Shown here: positions 25,280-37,194 of the stretch, piece after piece | Layout of the letters: every line of letters begins with the position of its first letter | Numbering within the stretch: the stretch's first letter is position 1 | Source of the DNA: Chromera velia | Lineage: Eukaryota > Sar > Chromeraceae | Length of the DNA stretch: 64,000 bases | NCBI GenBank assembly: GCA_018398765.1 | Contig: JAHBMJ010004137.1 | Location: 82,967-146,966 of the forward strand | Reading direction: 5' to 3' | Translations under genes and position numbers: made by a program | Notes under the pieces: generated by a model | Database searches by the model: none | Told to the model about the DNA's origin: nothing | Seen by the model: only the letters and a program-made list of their open reading frames with translations

Positions 25280-28200
25280 ATGCAGGCCATAGCTTCAGCA
25301 GGAATCGAAAAGCAGGCTGGAGGGGCCTTCAAGAGCTTGGAATCGGAGTGGAAGGAAAGCACTCAAGGGGTCGCCAACGCGTTTGGATTCAGACGAAATG
25401 ATCAGCAACCACAAATCAAGTAAGCCAAGCTGCCCTTCGAAGGCAAAGGATTTTGACAAATCCACCTGTTGTTTCGGTGCCGAAGAGACGGTATGACATT
25501 CGGTGTCCATGTTGGCTGGACCTGTCCGATCCATTTTTTTGTGCAGTTGGAACGACTGGAACTACCCCCCCTTCTTGAGAATTGTCCACTACGATCGTGA
25601 GGAACTTCCAGAGCACTTGCAGAACATCGTCTGGTGGCTTCACTTGTCATGGCTTCTATGCTTAGGGGTGAGGTGCAAAGATGTTCAGACCTCCCCAGAC
25701 GCGTCTTTTTCCAGCGCACCCACTCTCGGCTGGCCCACGGCTTTGACATTCAGAAACCTATACAAGGCTGTCCCATTTATTTCCGTTCTTTTTTGGCAGC
25801 AGCTCACATGAATGGCTCCACACGTGACCGTTCCGTCTCCTCTCGCCAGGTGTGTATGATACAGTTGTCTCCGAAGTGAAGTCCTCTGCGCGGAGAGAGT
25901 TCCACAACCCCCCCCTACTGCTTATCTGGCTTTCCTACCCTTTCCACTGCAGTCTTTCGTTGTCACGTTGTCTCCGATTTCACTTCACTTTGCACTCTCC
26001 TGTTGCTCCTCACTTCCCCCGTCCCTTGACTGTCTTCTCTGCCTGCTGGTTTCCTTTTGTCCCTCACAGAAAGGCCCTTTGTCAATTTATCGTTTCTTTC
26101 GTCAATCTTCTGCTTCCCTGTGCATGCATGTGTGGGTGAGTGTCTCTGTGTGAATGTGTACGAATCTGGGTGCAGGCATTCGGCCTGCATGCATTCAACT
26201 CAATTGTCCTGGCGGTGAGTCCACATGGGCCCATACGGGGATTCAGCGAGGGGAGCAGAAAGGAAACAATTTAGATGGACTGAGGGGCAGGAGATGTGGT
26301 GGCCCACTGAGTCACAAGCTCAGAGACTTACACGCAGACAGCTCCACAGGGACAAACGCACAGACACACATATATGTACGCACGGACGGAGAGGATCGTA
26401 TAATTTTGACACTCTGAGAACGCATTTCATTGTGCGGGACTGAAGACAGAACAGCGACACACGTGTGAGAGCCCCGTGAAAGCGCAAAAAGGACAGTCAT
26501 TGGTAATCCCATTGTACACCCTGGCCCTGACCGCTTTGGTGTCTTCCTTTCATCGATTACTTTTTTGTCTATTCACCCCTCCCTCCCTCCCTCCCTCCCT
26601 CCCCCCTCCTTCCCTGTGTGCCTTCAGATTGGAGGGGTGGATCCTGTTGGGCTTCTGTCAGCAGCTCTGCCGTCGTTCCTGATCTTCCCCTGTCTCGGCT
26701 TGTCAGTTCCTCCTTTTTTCTTTGCCGGATGCCTTTATTTCATTCTCTTCTTGGCGTTCACGAGCACGATTTCCCTCTTTCCTTGCTCCCTTCCCTCCCT
26801 CTCCTTCCCTATTTTCGGTCTCCTGCTGCTTCATTGCCCTTGAGCCTGTCGAGCAACGAAGCCCTGCAGCGTAGCGTGTGCAAAAACGAAGAAAGACAGA
26901 CGCCTTCTTCCACAAACCGTGGAAGGGACTTGTGTAGCAGTGGATGCATGGACCGGTAATGGATCTATCTCTTCATGATCTCTGGGGGAAAGAGTATTGA
27001 TGTCTGTCGACAGATCGAGGGGCTGCCACCTATATTCCCCCTCTTCTCTCTTCACGGCTGCCGGTCAGCAAAGGTGCGACTCTTCTCTTCTGTTGGTCGG
27101 CAGTGTTGCCTCCGTGCACGGCTCTTTTTGGTGTGATGTGTGCGTGCGTCAATGCAGCTTCACTTTCCATCAGGGATACAAGGGGATAGCGACAGCAAGC
27201 GAAGAGTTGAAAAACAGATACCTAATTCTGGACTGCATCATGGTGAGAGGCGCCTCCCTCGATTTGTCCATCCACTTGTTGAATTCCTCTGTCTGGTCTC
27301 GCGGGGGTCTCTCACGCATGTCGTCTGCATGGTGGCTTTCGTCCTGCTCTCTCTCTCCATTCAGTTCCGCCTAGCTGCTTTCCCCCTTTATCTACCTTTT
27401 TCCTTTTGGCACGCGTCTCCACGGTTTCTTTGTTTGTTTGGCGTGGGTTTGCCTTTTCTCTTGCTGAGTCCTCTGTTCCTTCACCTGTCTGTCCACCTTC
27501 TTCTCTCTGCCAGCAAAGCCTTCGGGTCCCTGCAATTCCGCATGCGCGCCTGCCTGATCGATGTTCTTGGTGGATGGACACACTTGTGCGCATATGCGTG
27601 CCATTTCTTTCTTCAGCCTCAGGACGCATGCAGTCGCTCTTGTGCCAGCCTGCGGTCGTGCCGTCCTCATTTTCTGTTTGCCTTGTTCCGTTCGTCTGCC
27701 CGTCTGCCTGCCTTCCTGCCTGCCGGTGGATCCGACCCACATGATGCAGGGTCTCATCTACGCCCTCTTTGGCCTCGCCTCTCGCCAAGCCCTGAACGCT
27801 TTCGGCTTGATTCAGTTCGCCTTCATCGCAGGGGAAGATGCCGGCAGTGAGTCCGTTCGTTGCGTTTCTTCTTTTTTTCGTCTTTTGTTGTGGGCGTCTT
27901 TTCGCCTGCACTTTTCCTTCTCACTTTCTTTCCCCCTCTTTCTACCTGAGTCCCTTCTGTTTTTTTGTACCGGCTGGCTGCTGGAAGGAAGGCTTTGTAT
28001 CTATCCACCCACCCACCCACCCACCCACCAATCCAGTTCTGCATTCACAACGCTGTCCAGCTAGAGCCGTGTCTTCTCCTCCCTCTTTGCGAGTCGACCG
28101 TATACCTTCTATCCTTCCTTCCTTCTTGGGGATCCTCCGTCTCTCTGGATGACCTCAAAATGTTTCACGCTTTACGTCGAGCCACTTCACACAGAGCCCC

Positions 28201-28564
28201 TCGAACAAATGAACTCATTCATGTCTGCATTTTCTGCCTTTGTTTCTAAATAAATCTGCGAATTAATTTCTGAAGGTGGCATTAAGGGGTACTGGTACTT
28301 TGTCGTTGCTGTCGAGTCGGTGATCTTCATCGGCTGTCTAACCTTGGCAGGTGGGTGAACCGTGCGTGCGTCTTTGGATCTAGCCTGCATGCACAGGAAG
28401 AGGAAAGACGTTCTTTTGGAGAACGATTCCTGAATCTCCGCGGAGGCTCTTTCTTTCTCGATGTGTCTCTCACTCTTTCTCTCACCCGCATACATACACT
28501 CGGGCGCACGTGCATCCACAGGCAGAAACACACACGCACGCTCAGAGAGGGAGAGAGCGAGCGG

Positions 28565-28606
<42 letters not shown>

Positions 28607-28614
28607 GACACCCA

Positions 28615-28667
<53 letters not shown>

Positions 28668-28936
28668 GAAGAGAGGGAGAGAGGGAGGGGGAGAGAGAGA
28701 AAGAGAAAGAGAAACAGAGAGAGAGGGAGAGAGAGAGAGAGAAACTCTCGAATGGTTTGAATTCGGTCTTTTTGGTCCTCATCCCAGGCTGTGTTGGTGT
28801 TTCTTTCCTTTCTGGCCCTTTGTCTGCAGTTCTTTTGGGCGTACGGGTAAAGCGCTTCAATCCTTATGCGTCATCACCATCAGGTCCAGGAGGGGGGGGA
28901 AGGGAGCCAAATGCCAGGGCAGTTGCTATGTATTAG
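25280..28936 (+). CDS. SCAMP: SCAMP-like tetraspanning membrane protein
   Basis: Secretory carrier membrane proteins cycle between Golgi, endosomes and plasma membrane. Eight exons: 25280-25419, 25547-25667, 26176-26214, 26628-26701, 27158-27242, 27750-27846, 28276-28350 and 28830-28936, giving 245 residues with all phases consistent. The diagnostic part is NYPPFLRIVHYD followed by LPEHLQNIVWW, matching the SCAMP N-P-P-F-x-x-I-x-x-H-D block at the membrane boundary. Four hydrophobic stretches follow: WLHLSWLLCLGAFGL, LSAALPSFLIFPCLGF, LIYALFGLAS and YWYFVVAVESVIFIGC. The short N-terminus lacks NPF repeats, and the tail is Gly-rich and basic. A weaker alternative acceptor for the last exon, at about 28789, would add 13 residues. 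Membership is inferred from the motif and topology. Confidence 0.72.
28559..28745. repeat. (GA)n(CA)n(GA)n microsatellite in last SCAMP intron
   Basis: Long purine runs with an internal CA block. They are the source of meaningless Arg-Glu-repeat open frames on the plus strand and Leu-Ser-repeat frames on the minus strand. The true acceptor lies downstream at 28829. Confidence 0.95.
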
Positions 28937-29339
28937 TATAAAAGGCTATAAGCATCCATAAACGAATAGGGAAAACAAACAGGTTTAAAAAATGCCGAGA
29001 AAACAACTTTGAATTGAATTTATAATTTATCATATAACGGTTCATGTTTTTGGTGCGTAGTTTTTGCTTATTTGGATATAATCACATCAAATACGGTATC
29101 ATTGTTTGTATCATCCAAGTCCGAGTCATTGGTATATATTTTATACTCCACTATAAAACTTGCTAAGATCGAGAATGAATCTAAAAATCAACTTGAATTA
29201 GTCTTAAAAGTACCAGTGTAAATCAGTTTAGGGAGTTAAACTCCTAACAGTCTATGTAAGTCCACGTTTATGCATGTTTCATCGGTTTTTTAGATTGAAA
29301 AAAAGTTTTAGGCTATGAACTTTGAGGAAGAGCCGCCCT
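28937..29339. other. AT-rich DNA between SCAMP gene and retroelement remnant
   Basis: An AT-rich spacer that probably includes the SCAMP 3' UTR and the flank of the element starting near 29340. Nothing else is recognised. Confidence 0.5.
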
Positions 29340-30369
29340 CCCGGTTTGACTGCTAGGCCTAGGCATCCCCAAACCCACCGAAACAGCGGACAGGGACTAC
29401 AAGACCTCAGCCGCAGCCAGTGAAGCGATCACAGAGGCCATCCTTCGAGGAGAGGACATAGACATAGACGAGCACGTGAAGAGGGGGCAGAAGGTAAGGG
29501 CAGCCCACAAAGAAGCAGTAAAAGAAGCAGTAGAGAAGGAGTGGGAGAGGTTAGGCAGCCAGTCAGGGCAGGCAGCCAGTGAGGACCAGTGTGAGGAAGT
29601 TAGGCAGTCAAAAGAAAAGAGGCAGTCAGGATGGCTGACGGCCATCCCCCTGAAGGAACACGGAATGAATCTCAGCCCAGACGAATTCCGAGATGCGATG
29701 ACAATCCAATACCAGGGGAGGGTAGGGGGGGAGAAGAGCAGATGTGAGGGATGTGGGGGAAGGTGGAGTCTGCAACATGCCCTTAACTGCCCAGTCGGGG
29801 GACTGCCGACGCTGCGACATGACGAAGTCAACCGTACGTGGGCGAGTCTAGCAGCGGAAGCATACCCCGCGGGAGCGGTCCACGTAAAGGAGCCGATCAT
29901 TAGGGAGGAAGGGGAGGTGCAGGGATGTCCGGCGCTAAGGGGGGACTTCCAAGTCCGGGGGGCCTATGCTCCACAAAGGCTGGCAATTTTCGACACCAGG
30001 GTGATAAACCCACACGCCGCCTCGAGGGAGAAGGTGACCTGGACTCAAGCCCTCAAAGCAGCAGCAGAAGAAAAGAAGAGGAAACATGGGCAGGCAAGCG
30101 CGGACAGAGGGTGCGACTTCACTCCACTTGTGAGTGCGGTCGACGGGACGATGGAGGGGGAGGCAAAGATGTTCTTGAAGAGGGTGGCAGAGCGATTGAG
30201 TGAGAAATGGGGGCAACATGTGAGCAAGACATGCGGCCGGATCCGAGCCCGACTGCAGATTGCCCACCTGAAAGCGGCAAGCGCGTGCATACGGGGGACC
30301 AGAGGAGTGCAAGGGGAGGGCTGGGAGGAAGGAGGAGTAGGCAGTGCACTGGTTATGACTGAGGGGTAG
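29340..30369 (+). mobile_element. Retroelement C-terminal remnant with nuclease-like domain
   Basis: An open plus-strand segment begins near [11 protein letters not shown], like the end of a reverse-transcriptase ORF. It continues into [20 protein letters not shown], then [30 protein letters not shown], and a basic C-terminus with [10 protein letters not shown] and [20 protein letters not shown]. The C-x2-C...H...C knuckle, the R-G-D and the F-D-T-R-V spacing are those of a restriction-endonuclease-like domain at the end of retroelement polyproteins in many protists and invertebrates. The exact family is uncertain, probably non-LTR. The reverse transcriptase itself is absent here. AT-rich DNA flanks it on both sides. 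Treat it as a fossil fragment. Confidence 0.7.
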
Positions 30370-32214
30370 GAAGTACTTAGCAAATGCCGAAGAAGGCATT
30401 CAGATGGAGGAGCGTCAAGTATGAGGTCGCATGAGAGAGAGAGCTAGTAGCGAGAGCAGTAATCAGGACGGAAGGAAGAGATGAAAGACGTATAGGCCAG
30501 ACGCTAGGAACAAACTTTAAGTCAATGCCCCCCCCAAAAAAATGAACTTTAAGGTGAACAAACACTTAAAATAATGAATAAGAAAATTAATAATTAATTG
30601 ATACTAAGCTAGATTGATAGATTTTATAAAAATTATATAATAAAATAATATAACTTTAAAACATTTAAATAATATTAAATTGAAACTAGAATTCTAAGAA
30701 TTAAAAAAACAGAACTCATATTATTTTCCCACTAGATTTTCTGGCCTATTCTACTATATCTAATTGTTAGTCAAATATCCTAGCAAATATATAGTGACGT
30801 ATTATAGTCGATTGAATAATATGCATGAATATTTGTCATATTATTTGTGCACACAGATATTTGTGATTATATAGAACATGCTAGATAATATGATCGTTTA
30901 TTGTGCGTTGAATGTGTTTTTGTGAGGAACATGGCGCGGAACAAATGCTAGTTGCACTTGCGCGGCGACCATGTCCCACTTGGATTCATTTGCCGTCAGC
31001 CATGCATGAAAAGAAGCGGTCATGCAAGAAATCTGAAGATGGTTGCGCTTCCTTGCTCTCCTAATCCCCTTGGCCTTGAAAGAAGCTGCCGCCCATTAGC
31101 GATCTACAACCCTGTGGAGGGGCGAATACTTCAGAGCCGACGAAGAACCCCTTCACGAACACCTTAATTCAAACAAGACTGTGCCTCCCATTCTGTCACT
31201 CATTTGGTGGTTTTCTCAAAACAACGATTCTCTGCTACAGCGAACATGTCCTTTCTCTTCCTCAGCCTCTCTTTCCGTATTCCTCAGGAGAATTCAATGA
31301 TTCAATGAATGAATGGGTGACCGACTTTGAAGCCGATCAGTCAAACAACGAGAGAGGGTGGATCCAACAAAAGTGAAGGAAGGCCAATCGGTCTGCCCCA
31401 CCCCCCAACGGACAGCCTGGGGGGACCCACTACGTGAGGAGGAGAGAGAAAGAGAGACCCGAAACACTGCAGCAATGACTGCAGCCAATCAATCAGGGAA
31501 ACGCGTCTTATTCTCGAACCAATTCGCCCAGCAGTCTCACTCCCTCCCTCCTAGACTGCTTCAAGATTCCTTTCTCTTTTTTTGACTTTCCTTTTTTCTG
31601 CCTTGTTCTGTCGAAATATCGTTCGCTCGATCGTTGTAAGTCTCATCGTTGCATGGGCGAAACTCCAACTGGTCTTTCTTTCCTTTCTTTTTGCTTTCAA
31701 CAATCCTCCCGCTAGTGACAACCCAGAAAGAGGTAGAGGCAGTCTGTGACGTCTTTTTTCAATGCCAACCCATCCCCCCGAGTTATCTTTGCCCTCAATT
31801 TCACTTCCCCTTCCCTCCACCCCTTCACCCTTTTTTTTCGTCTTTCCTTTTCTTCCCTTACTCAATCAACTTGCTGTACTGTGGAGGGCGGACAATCCGC
31901 CTAATGACCTGCAAGCGGGCATGCAGTCAAACAGAGAAGAGAGGAAAAGAGGTCACATTCAACCAGGTCACGGTGTGACTCTGTGCAGAGACCACGTGCC
32001 TCAAGTGTGAAAGAAAAGAGAAAAAGAAAAAACACCCCCCCCCCCNAAAAAAAAAAAACCCCCCCCCCCCCCACACAGACAGAATGAAAGAGAGACAGAG
32101 AGAGGAAAGGAGAGGCAACGGACTCACAGGAGAGAAGAAAGAAAAGAAGGAAAAAAGTTGGCCTGAGAAACAGAGATAGACCGTCGAACAAACGGACGGA
32201 AAGGCCGGATCCAA
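30370..32214. other. Intergenic: AT-rich, then low-complexity DNA
   Basis: 30480-30950 is strongly AT-rich with no recognisable ends. 30950-31650 has normal GC and only short open frames. 31650-32214 shows the purine-rich plus strand typical of the 3' region of the minus-strand flippase gene. A homopolymer cluster of C, one N, then A and C (about 32034-32072) probably marks a hard-to-sequence site. Confidence 0.5.
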
Positions 32215-32496
32215 TCACGGACATGCGCACCCAATCGAATAGAATGGAGACAGTGCAAGAAGGCAGACAGTTGGACAGACAGGAAGAAAATGGGGTTCAC
32301 AGAGAAGGAAAGGACAGCGCAACGGGGAGGGGAGGGACAGCCACCACCTGACCTTGAAGAGATGGACAGGGCCCCAAGACACCGCAACAATGGCCAACAC
32401 CTTCCACAGGAACGGCCACGTCGTGATAAACTGCACTCACAATATTCACCAACGCACACACAGACAGAAATAGACAGATATATACACACTCGCTCA

Positions 32497-32527
<31 letters not shown>

Positions 32528-35526
32528 CGAGAGAGAGAGAGAAAGAGACAGAGAGAGAGAGAGATCTACGCACAAGCATCCTTTCGTCCCAGTGCGGCAC
32601 CCAGTCGCCTGCCTGCCTGTCTGTTTTGCTTGCGGACTGATCCACAACCTCCCTGACTGACTGACTGACATTGACGTCGAAGTAGCCCGGCAAGAGGAAG
32701 AGAGAGAGGATGTAGATCAACACGCTCGCAACCTCTGCTGCCACCATGTACGTGTGCCTGCAACCATGCAACAAAGAGGGAGAATGCAGTGCAAGGAGGA
32801 GAAGAAGGAAGAAAACGGAAAGCATGGCAGAAGCAACAGCCAGGGAGAGGCCCTCAGGTCGCGAGTGACTTGGGCAAAAGTCAATGGGGAAGGAAGGAAG
32901 GAGAGAAGGAAGGAAGGCAGGAAGCGAATGACCAGACCAGATCCATGGGAAAGCTAGACAGATGAGAGACGAAGCACCAAAGCTACACATTAGACAACCG
33001 CACCTACTTCCACTCCTCCATATAAATAAGTGAAGCCTGCTGACCGACCGACCGACCATGTGGTGACTTCCGAGGCCACGTTCAGGAGTTCTGAGAGGAC
33101 GAGAGCCGAGAAGGAGATGGCGACGATGTTCATGAATTCAGACTCGAACAGCAGCAGAGACACCAACATGATCACCCCCCCTTGGTACACAGACTTCCAG
33201 GCCCACCCGCAGAACGACTTGGTGGACATCACTCGACCTCTCTTCAAGCTCTCGTACAGCTCCGGATACTGCACGAATGAAGAGACACAGAAAAGCCATT
33301 CGAGTAAAAATCCTGATTTTCTAGGTTAATCAGCTGAAAGAGCAAGCGCTGGATATGCGTGTATGAAGAAATCCAGTCTTTGCTTCAGGTTCAGTTTCTG
33401 AAAGGAGAAAAGGACCGAGGTCAAGAGTTGTGTGTTGTGTGTGCGCGCGTGTATGTATATGTGTTGCGGCCTTTCAAAACAGTCTCGCCGAAAGACAGAG
33501 ACTGAACCCGTCCGATGCATCGCCCCTTTGACGAATCGGAGGATGCCTGCCTCGCCAATCCAATTCATCGGCCGACGCAATCCATGGCGACAACGAGCCA
33601 AGGTTCTGAACATCCATCCCCTCACACCCACACACACCCACGCACCCATGCTCCCACCTGCATAACAATTCTCTCAGGCAGCTCCTCGTCGAGGACCAGA
33701 GCAAAGACCGGGAAGGAGGTGAAGAAGGTCGCGTACCCGACGGAGAGCATCCCCTGGAAGATCGGCAACGCGATGAAGAAGAACACGGCCGAAAACACGA
33801 CCTGCATACCAAAAAGGGAAGGAACGAAGAGAAACATAATGCAGAAGGAGACGGGGAGAAAATTCTAGTACAGCGGAGAAGAGAACAGACGACAAAATAT
33901 GCAGATACAGAGAGGGAATATTCTCGACCCACTTAACATCGCTCTCTCCGTCCTCTTCATTCCTCCCTCTTCAACCCATGCACGCACCTGAATGATGGCG
34001 ATGATGAGACCTCTATGGATGACGAACTGCGCCAATTTGGCGGAACGCTGGTAGGAATTCCGCCCGTGCCAGAGAAGCAGACGCTGCAGGTGAGCGAATT
34101 GGGGGACAGAGAAGTCAGCAGCCAGCGAGGCCTGCTTTCCCTCCTTCCCCACGATGCCCACACCCACATCCGCCGCCAGGATCATCGACACATCGTTGCC
34201 TCCATCCCCGATCGCACATGTTCTTCTGCCGGTGTATCGTCGGATCGCCCTCACGACATCTGCTTTCTGGGTAGGCGAGCAGCGGCAACAGACCTGCAAT
34301 GAGGGAGGGAGGGCGAGAATGGGAATACCGGAAATGAGACAGCTTCAGCAGAGGAAACGAAGAAAGGAAACTGAAAACTATTGTTGAAAAGAAAAGACGG
34401 CGCTCGGTCGTCAAGATTCGCAACACAACGAATGAATGAATAAATAAATGAATGAGCTCTTTAATTGCGGAGCGTCTCAGAGGAACGCCACTTCCCCAGT
34501 CTTAACGAACCCACTCGCGAGCTTTCGTCAGGGAGACCCACCCACACAAGCACACATACAGAAGCACAACAAAAAGACAGACGGATGAAGGTACAGACCA
34601 GGCTTGACAGAGAGACAGACAGGACAAGACAAGACCTACCACTGCTGGAGATCTGCACGCCGTTGCGATGAAGAACTGTTCGTGCTCTCCCTTGAGGAAA
34701 GTCGTCAGGACAGTTCCGTCAACGATGAGAACCTGCTGGTCTGCTGCCAGAGCGAAGCTCTCCAGGGCCTCCACCCTCGAGGCGTCAGTCGAGTGGCCCT
34801 GCAGAGACGTGAAAGACGAGAAAACGCTCTATCCGCCGCTCGGATGAGCGCGGGGTAAAGAGGTACGATACAGAAAGGTAGGGGAGAAGACAAATGGAAC
34901 AAAGGAATCCCGCTGAAACACCCTTTCTGGTCTTCTGTATCTCTTGGCGTGCCGGACTGCTTTCCCCTCCAGTGAAAGCCAATCGTGCGGAGCGCTCGCC
35001 CCACATCCAAGCGGACCTTCGTATGGACAGAAAAGAAAAGGTCATCGAGAAACATACAGTCTTGGTAACATGCGGTGAGGCTGAGCCTTTCCTATCACTC
35101 AAAACCCCTTCCGCACACCGATGCGCCTGTTCTCCTGCCTGCCTACCTGTGCCGCGAGGACGAAGAAGCTATGCATAGGACCCTTGAGCCTTGCCGAGAT
35201 AGCAATGCAGATGGCCGTCTCCACTTTATCTCCCGTCAGCATCCACACGCGCACGTTGGCGTGTCTGAGTCTCTCCAGAGTCACACCGACATCGATCTGG
35301 AGTCTGTCCTCGACTCCCGTCAGGGCCAGAAGGGAGAGGCCCCCCTCCAGGGATTCGATCGCCCTCCTCATCCTCCCCGCTCTGTCAGTCATGGAGGCGC
35401 GGGCCTCGGAGTACCTGGAAAGGATCAATCAGCCAAACGAAAGTCAACACAAAAACCAATCAGAAGAAACTAAACAAGCAATGGCCGACCCTAAACGCAT
35501 TCCGGAGTTTCTCAGAGAGAGACACA

Positions 35527-35572
<46 letters not shown>

Positions 35573-37158
35573 TCATGAACGCACCCATTCCATCTGAGCC
35601 CTTGAAAAGATGAGAAAGAGATCCATTACAGCGCACACTTATGACCACCCATCCATCTAGGCAACATCTGGATCGAGGAAAAGGAACAAACACACTCTCT
35701 CTTTCGATAGAGGCGGGGAAAGAAGGACGCATGCTTCTGGTTCGGCTGAAACCGCCTCCCCGCCTGTCTATTCTATCCTTTCCAGTATTGCCCTGCTGCT
35801 TGCCAACCAACCTGGCATCGAAGTCTGCCAGCTCTCTGGCAGAGAGGACTCTGGAGGCGATCACGAGAGTTCGCAGTCCCGTCCTGCAATTAGTTCGAAG
35901 GGNNNNNNNNNNNNNNNNNNNNNNNNNNNNNNNNNNNNNNNNNNNNNNNNNNNNNNNNNNNNNNNNNNNNNNNNNNNNNNNNNNNNNNNNNNNNNNNNNN
36001 NNNNNNNNNNNNNNNNNNNNNNNNNNNNNNNNNNNNNNNNNNNNNNNNNNNNNNNNNNNNNNNNNNNNNNNNNGGGGGGGGGGGGGGAGCGAAGGTGTAC
36101 AAGAGTTATACTTTTTTCAGCGTCAAGAGGAAGATTGCTCGGCAAAAATAAAAGCCCCCATATCCCCCATGCAAGTAAGTACACGGACCTCCCAAAGTTA
36201 TCGCATTCCTCCTTCAGCCAAGAAGCCCCCCGTGTTTTGATTCTCTCCATCATCACCGCCTCTGCCCCCTTCATGTAGAAGACAATCCTCTCCTCGCCTC
36301 CACTGGCCCTTTCCTTGACGATGATTCCCATGCGCTTCGTTTCCGAAGAGAACGGAAAGCAGTGCAGAATTTCATACTCCAACCGACGCCCCAGAGGATC
36401 CACAAGGACGATCCGACCTTCATCTCGGTCAACCAGACGCAAACCGACCTGAAATGAAATCAGAGAACAGACAAAAGGGGAAGGCCGAAATGAATTGTGC
36501 GCAATCCGCCTCCCCCCTCGTACACGACGAAACAGAAGCGAACGACAGAAAAGCGAAGGGTGCGCGGTTGCGAACACGAAAGAGGCTTCACGGAGCGAAA
36601 CAGGTTTACAATAGACCGCGGATTGACAGGTGCGAGGCGATGAGGCACCTGTTCGCAGGAGGGGGCAGGAAAATGAATTACCGGACTGACATCTGCAGCG
36701 AATTTGACCAGCGCCACCTCATCTGGGGACGCTGCTTGGAACTGCGGTTGTTTTTCTGCGCTCTCCAGTGCTGACTCTGTCCCGGCTCCCGTCTCGTCTG
36801 CCTCGTCTCCGAAGGGCTCCAGACCCCCTGCAGTTCCAGCCTCAGATGCCCCCCCTGCCCCCCCCCCGCTGTCCCACACAGGAGTCACATTGTGACACAC
36901 AGCGAGACCCAACAACGCTTCCCTCAAAGCCCCCCTCACGGCCGTTTTGTACGCTCCCCCCCCACTGGTCATCCCGGTTGCCCCCCCGGAGTTCAACCCT
37001 GTGATTCCTCCTGAGCACAGACAGCAAAAGAAAGGCGGGGACCGGAAAGAGCTGAACAACAGAAAAGAAAAGCACCTCGAGGCTACATACACATAAATCC
37101 TACTCCTGAGAGGACGGAGATCCATGTCTGGGGAGAAAGAAAGAGAGGATCCGTCAAA

Positions 37159-37194
<36 letters not shown>

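Noticed and set aside
28355-28936. 193-codon plus-strand frame with long Arg-Glu repeats
   Set aside because: It is created by the GA/CA microsatellite; only its last 35 codons are the real final SCAMP exon.
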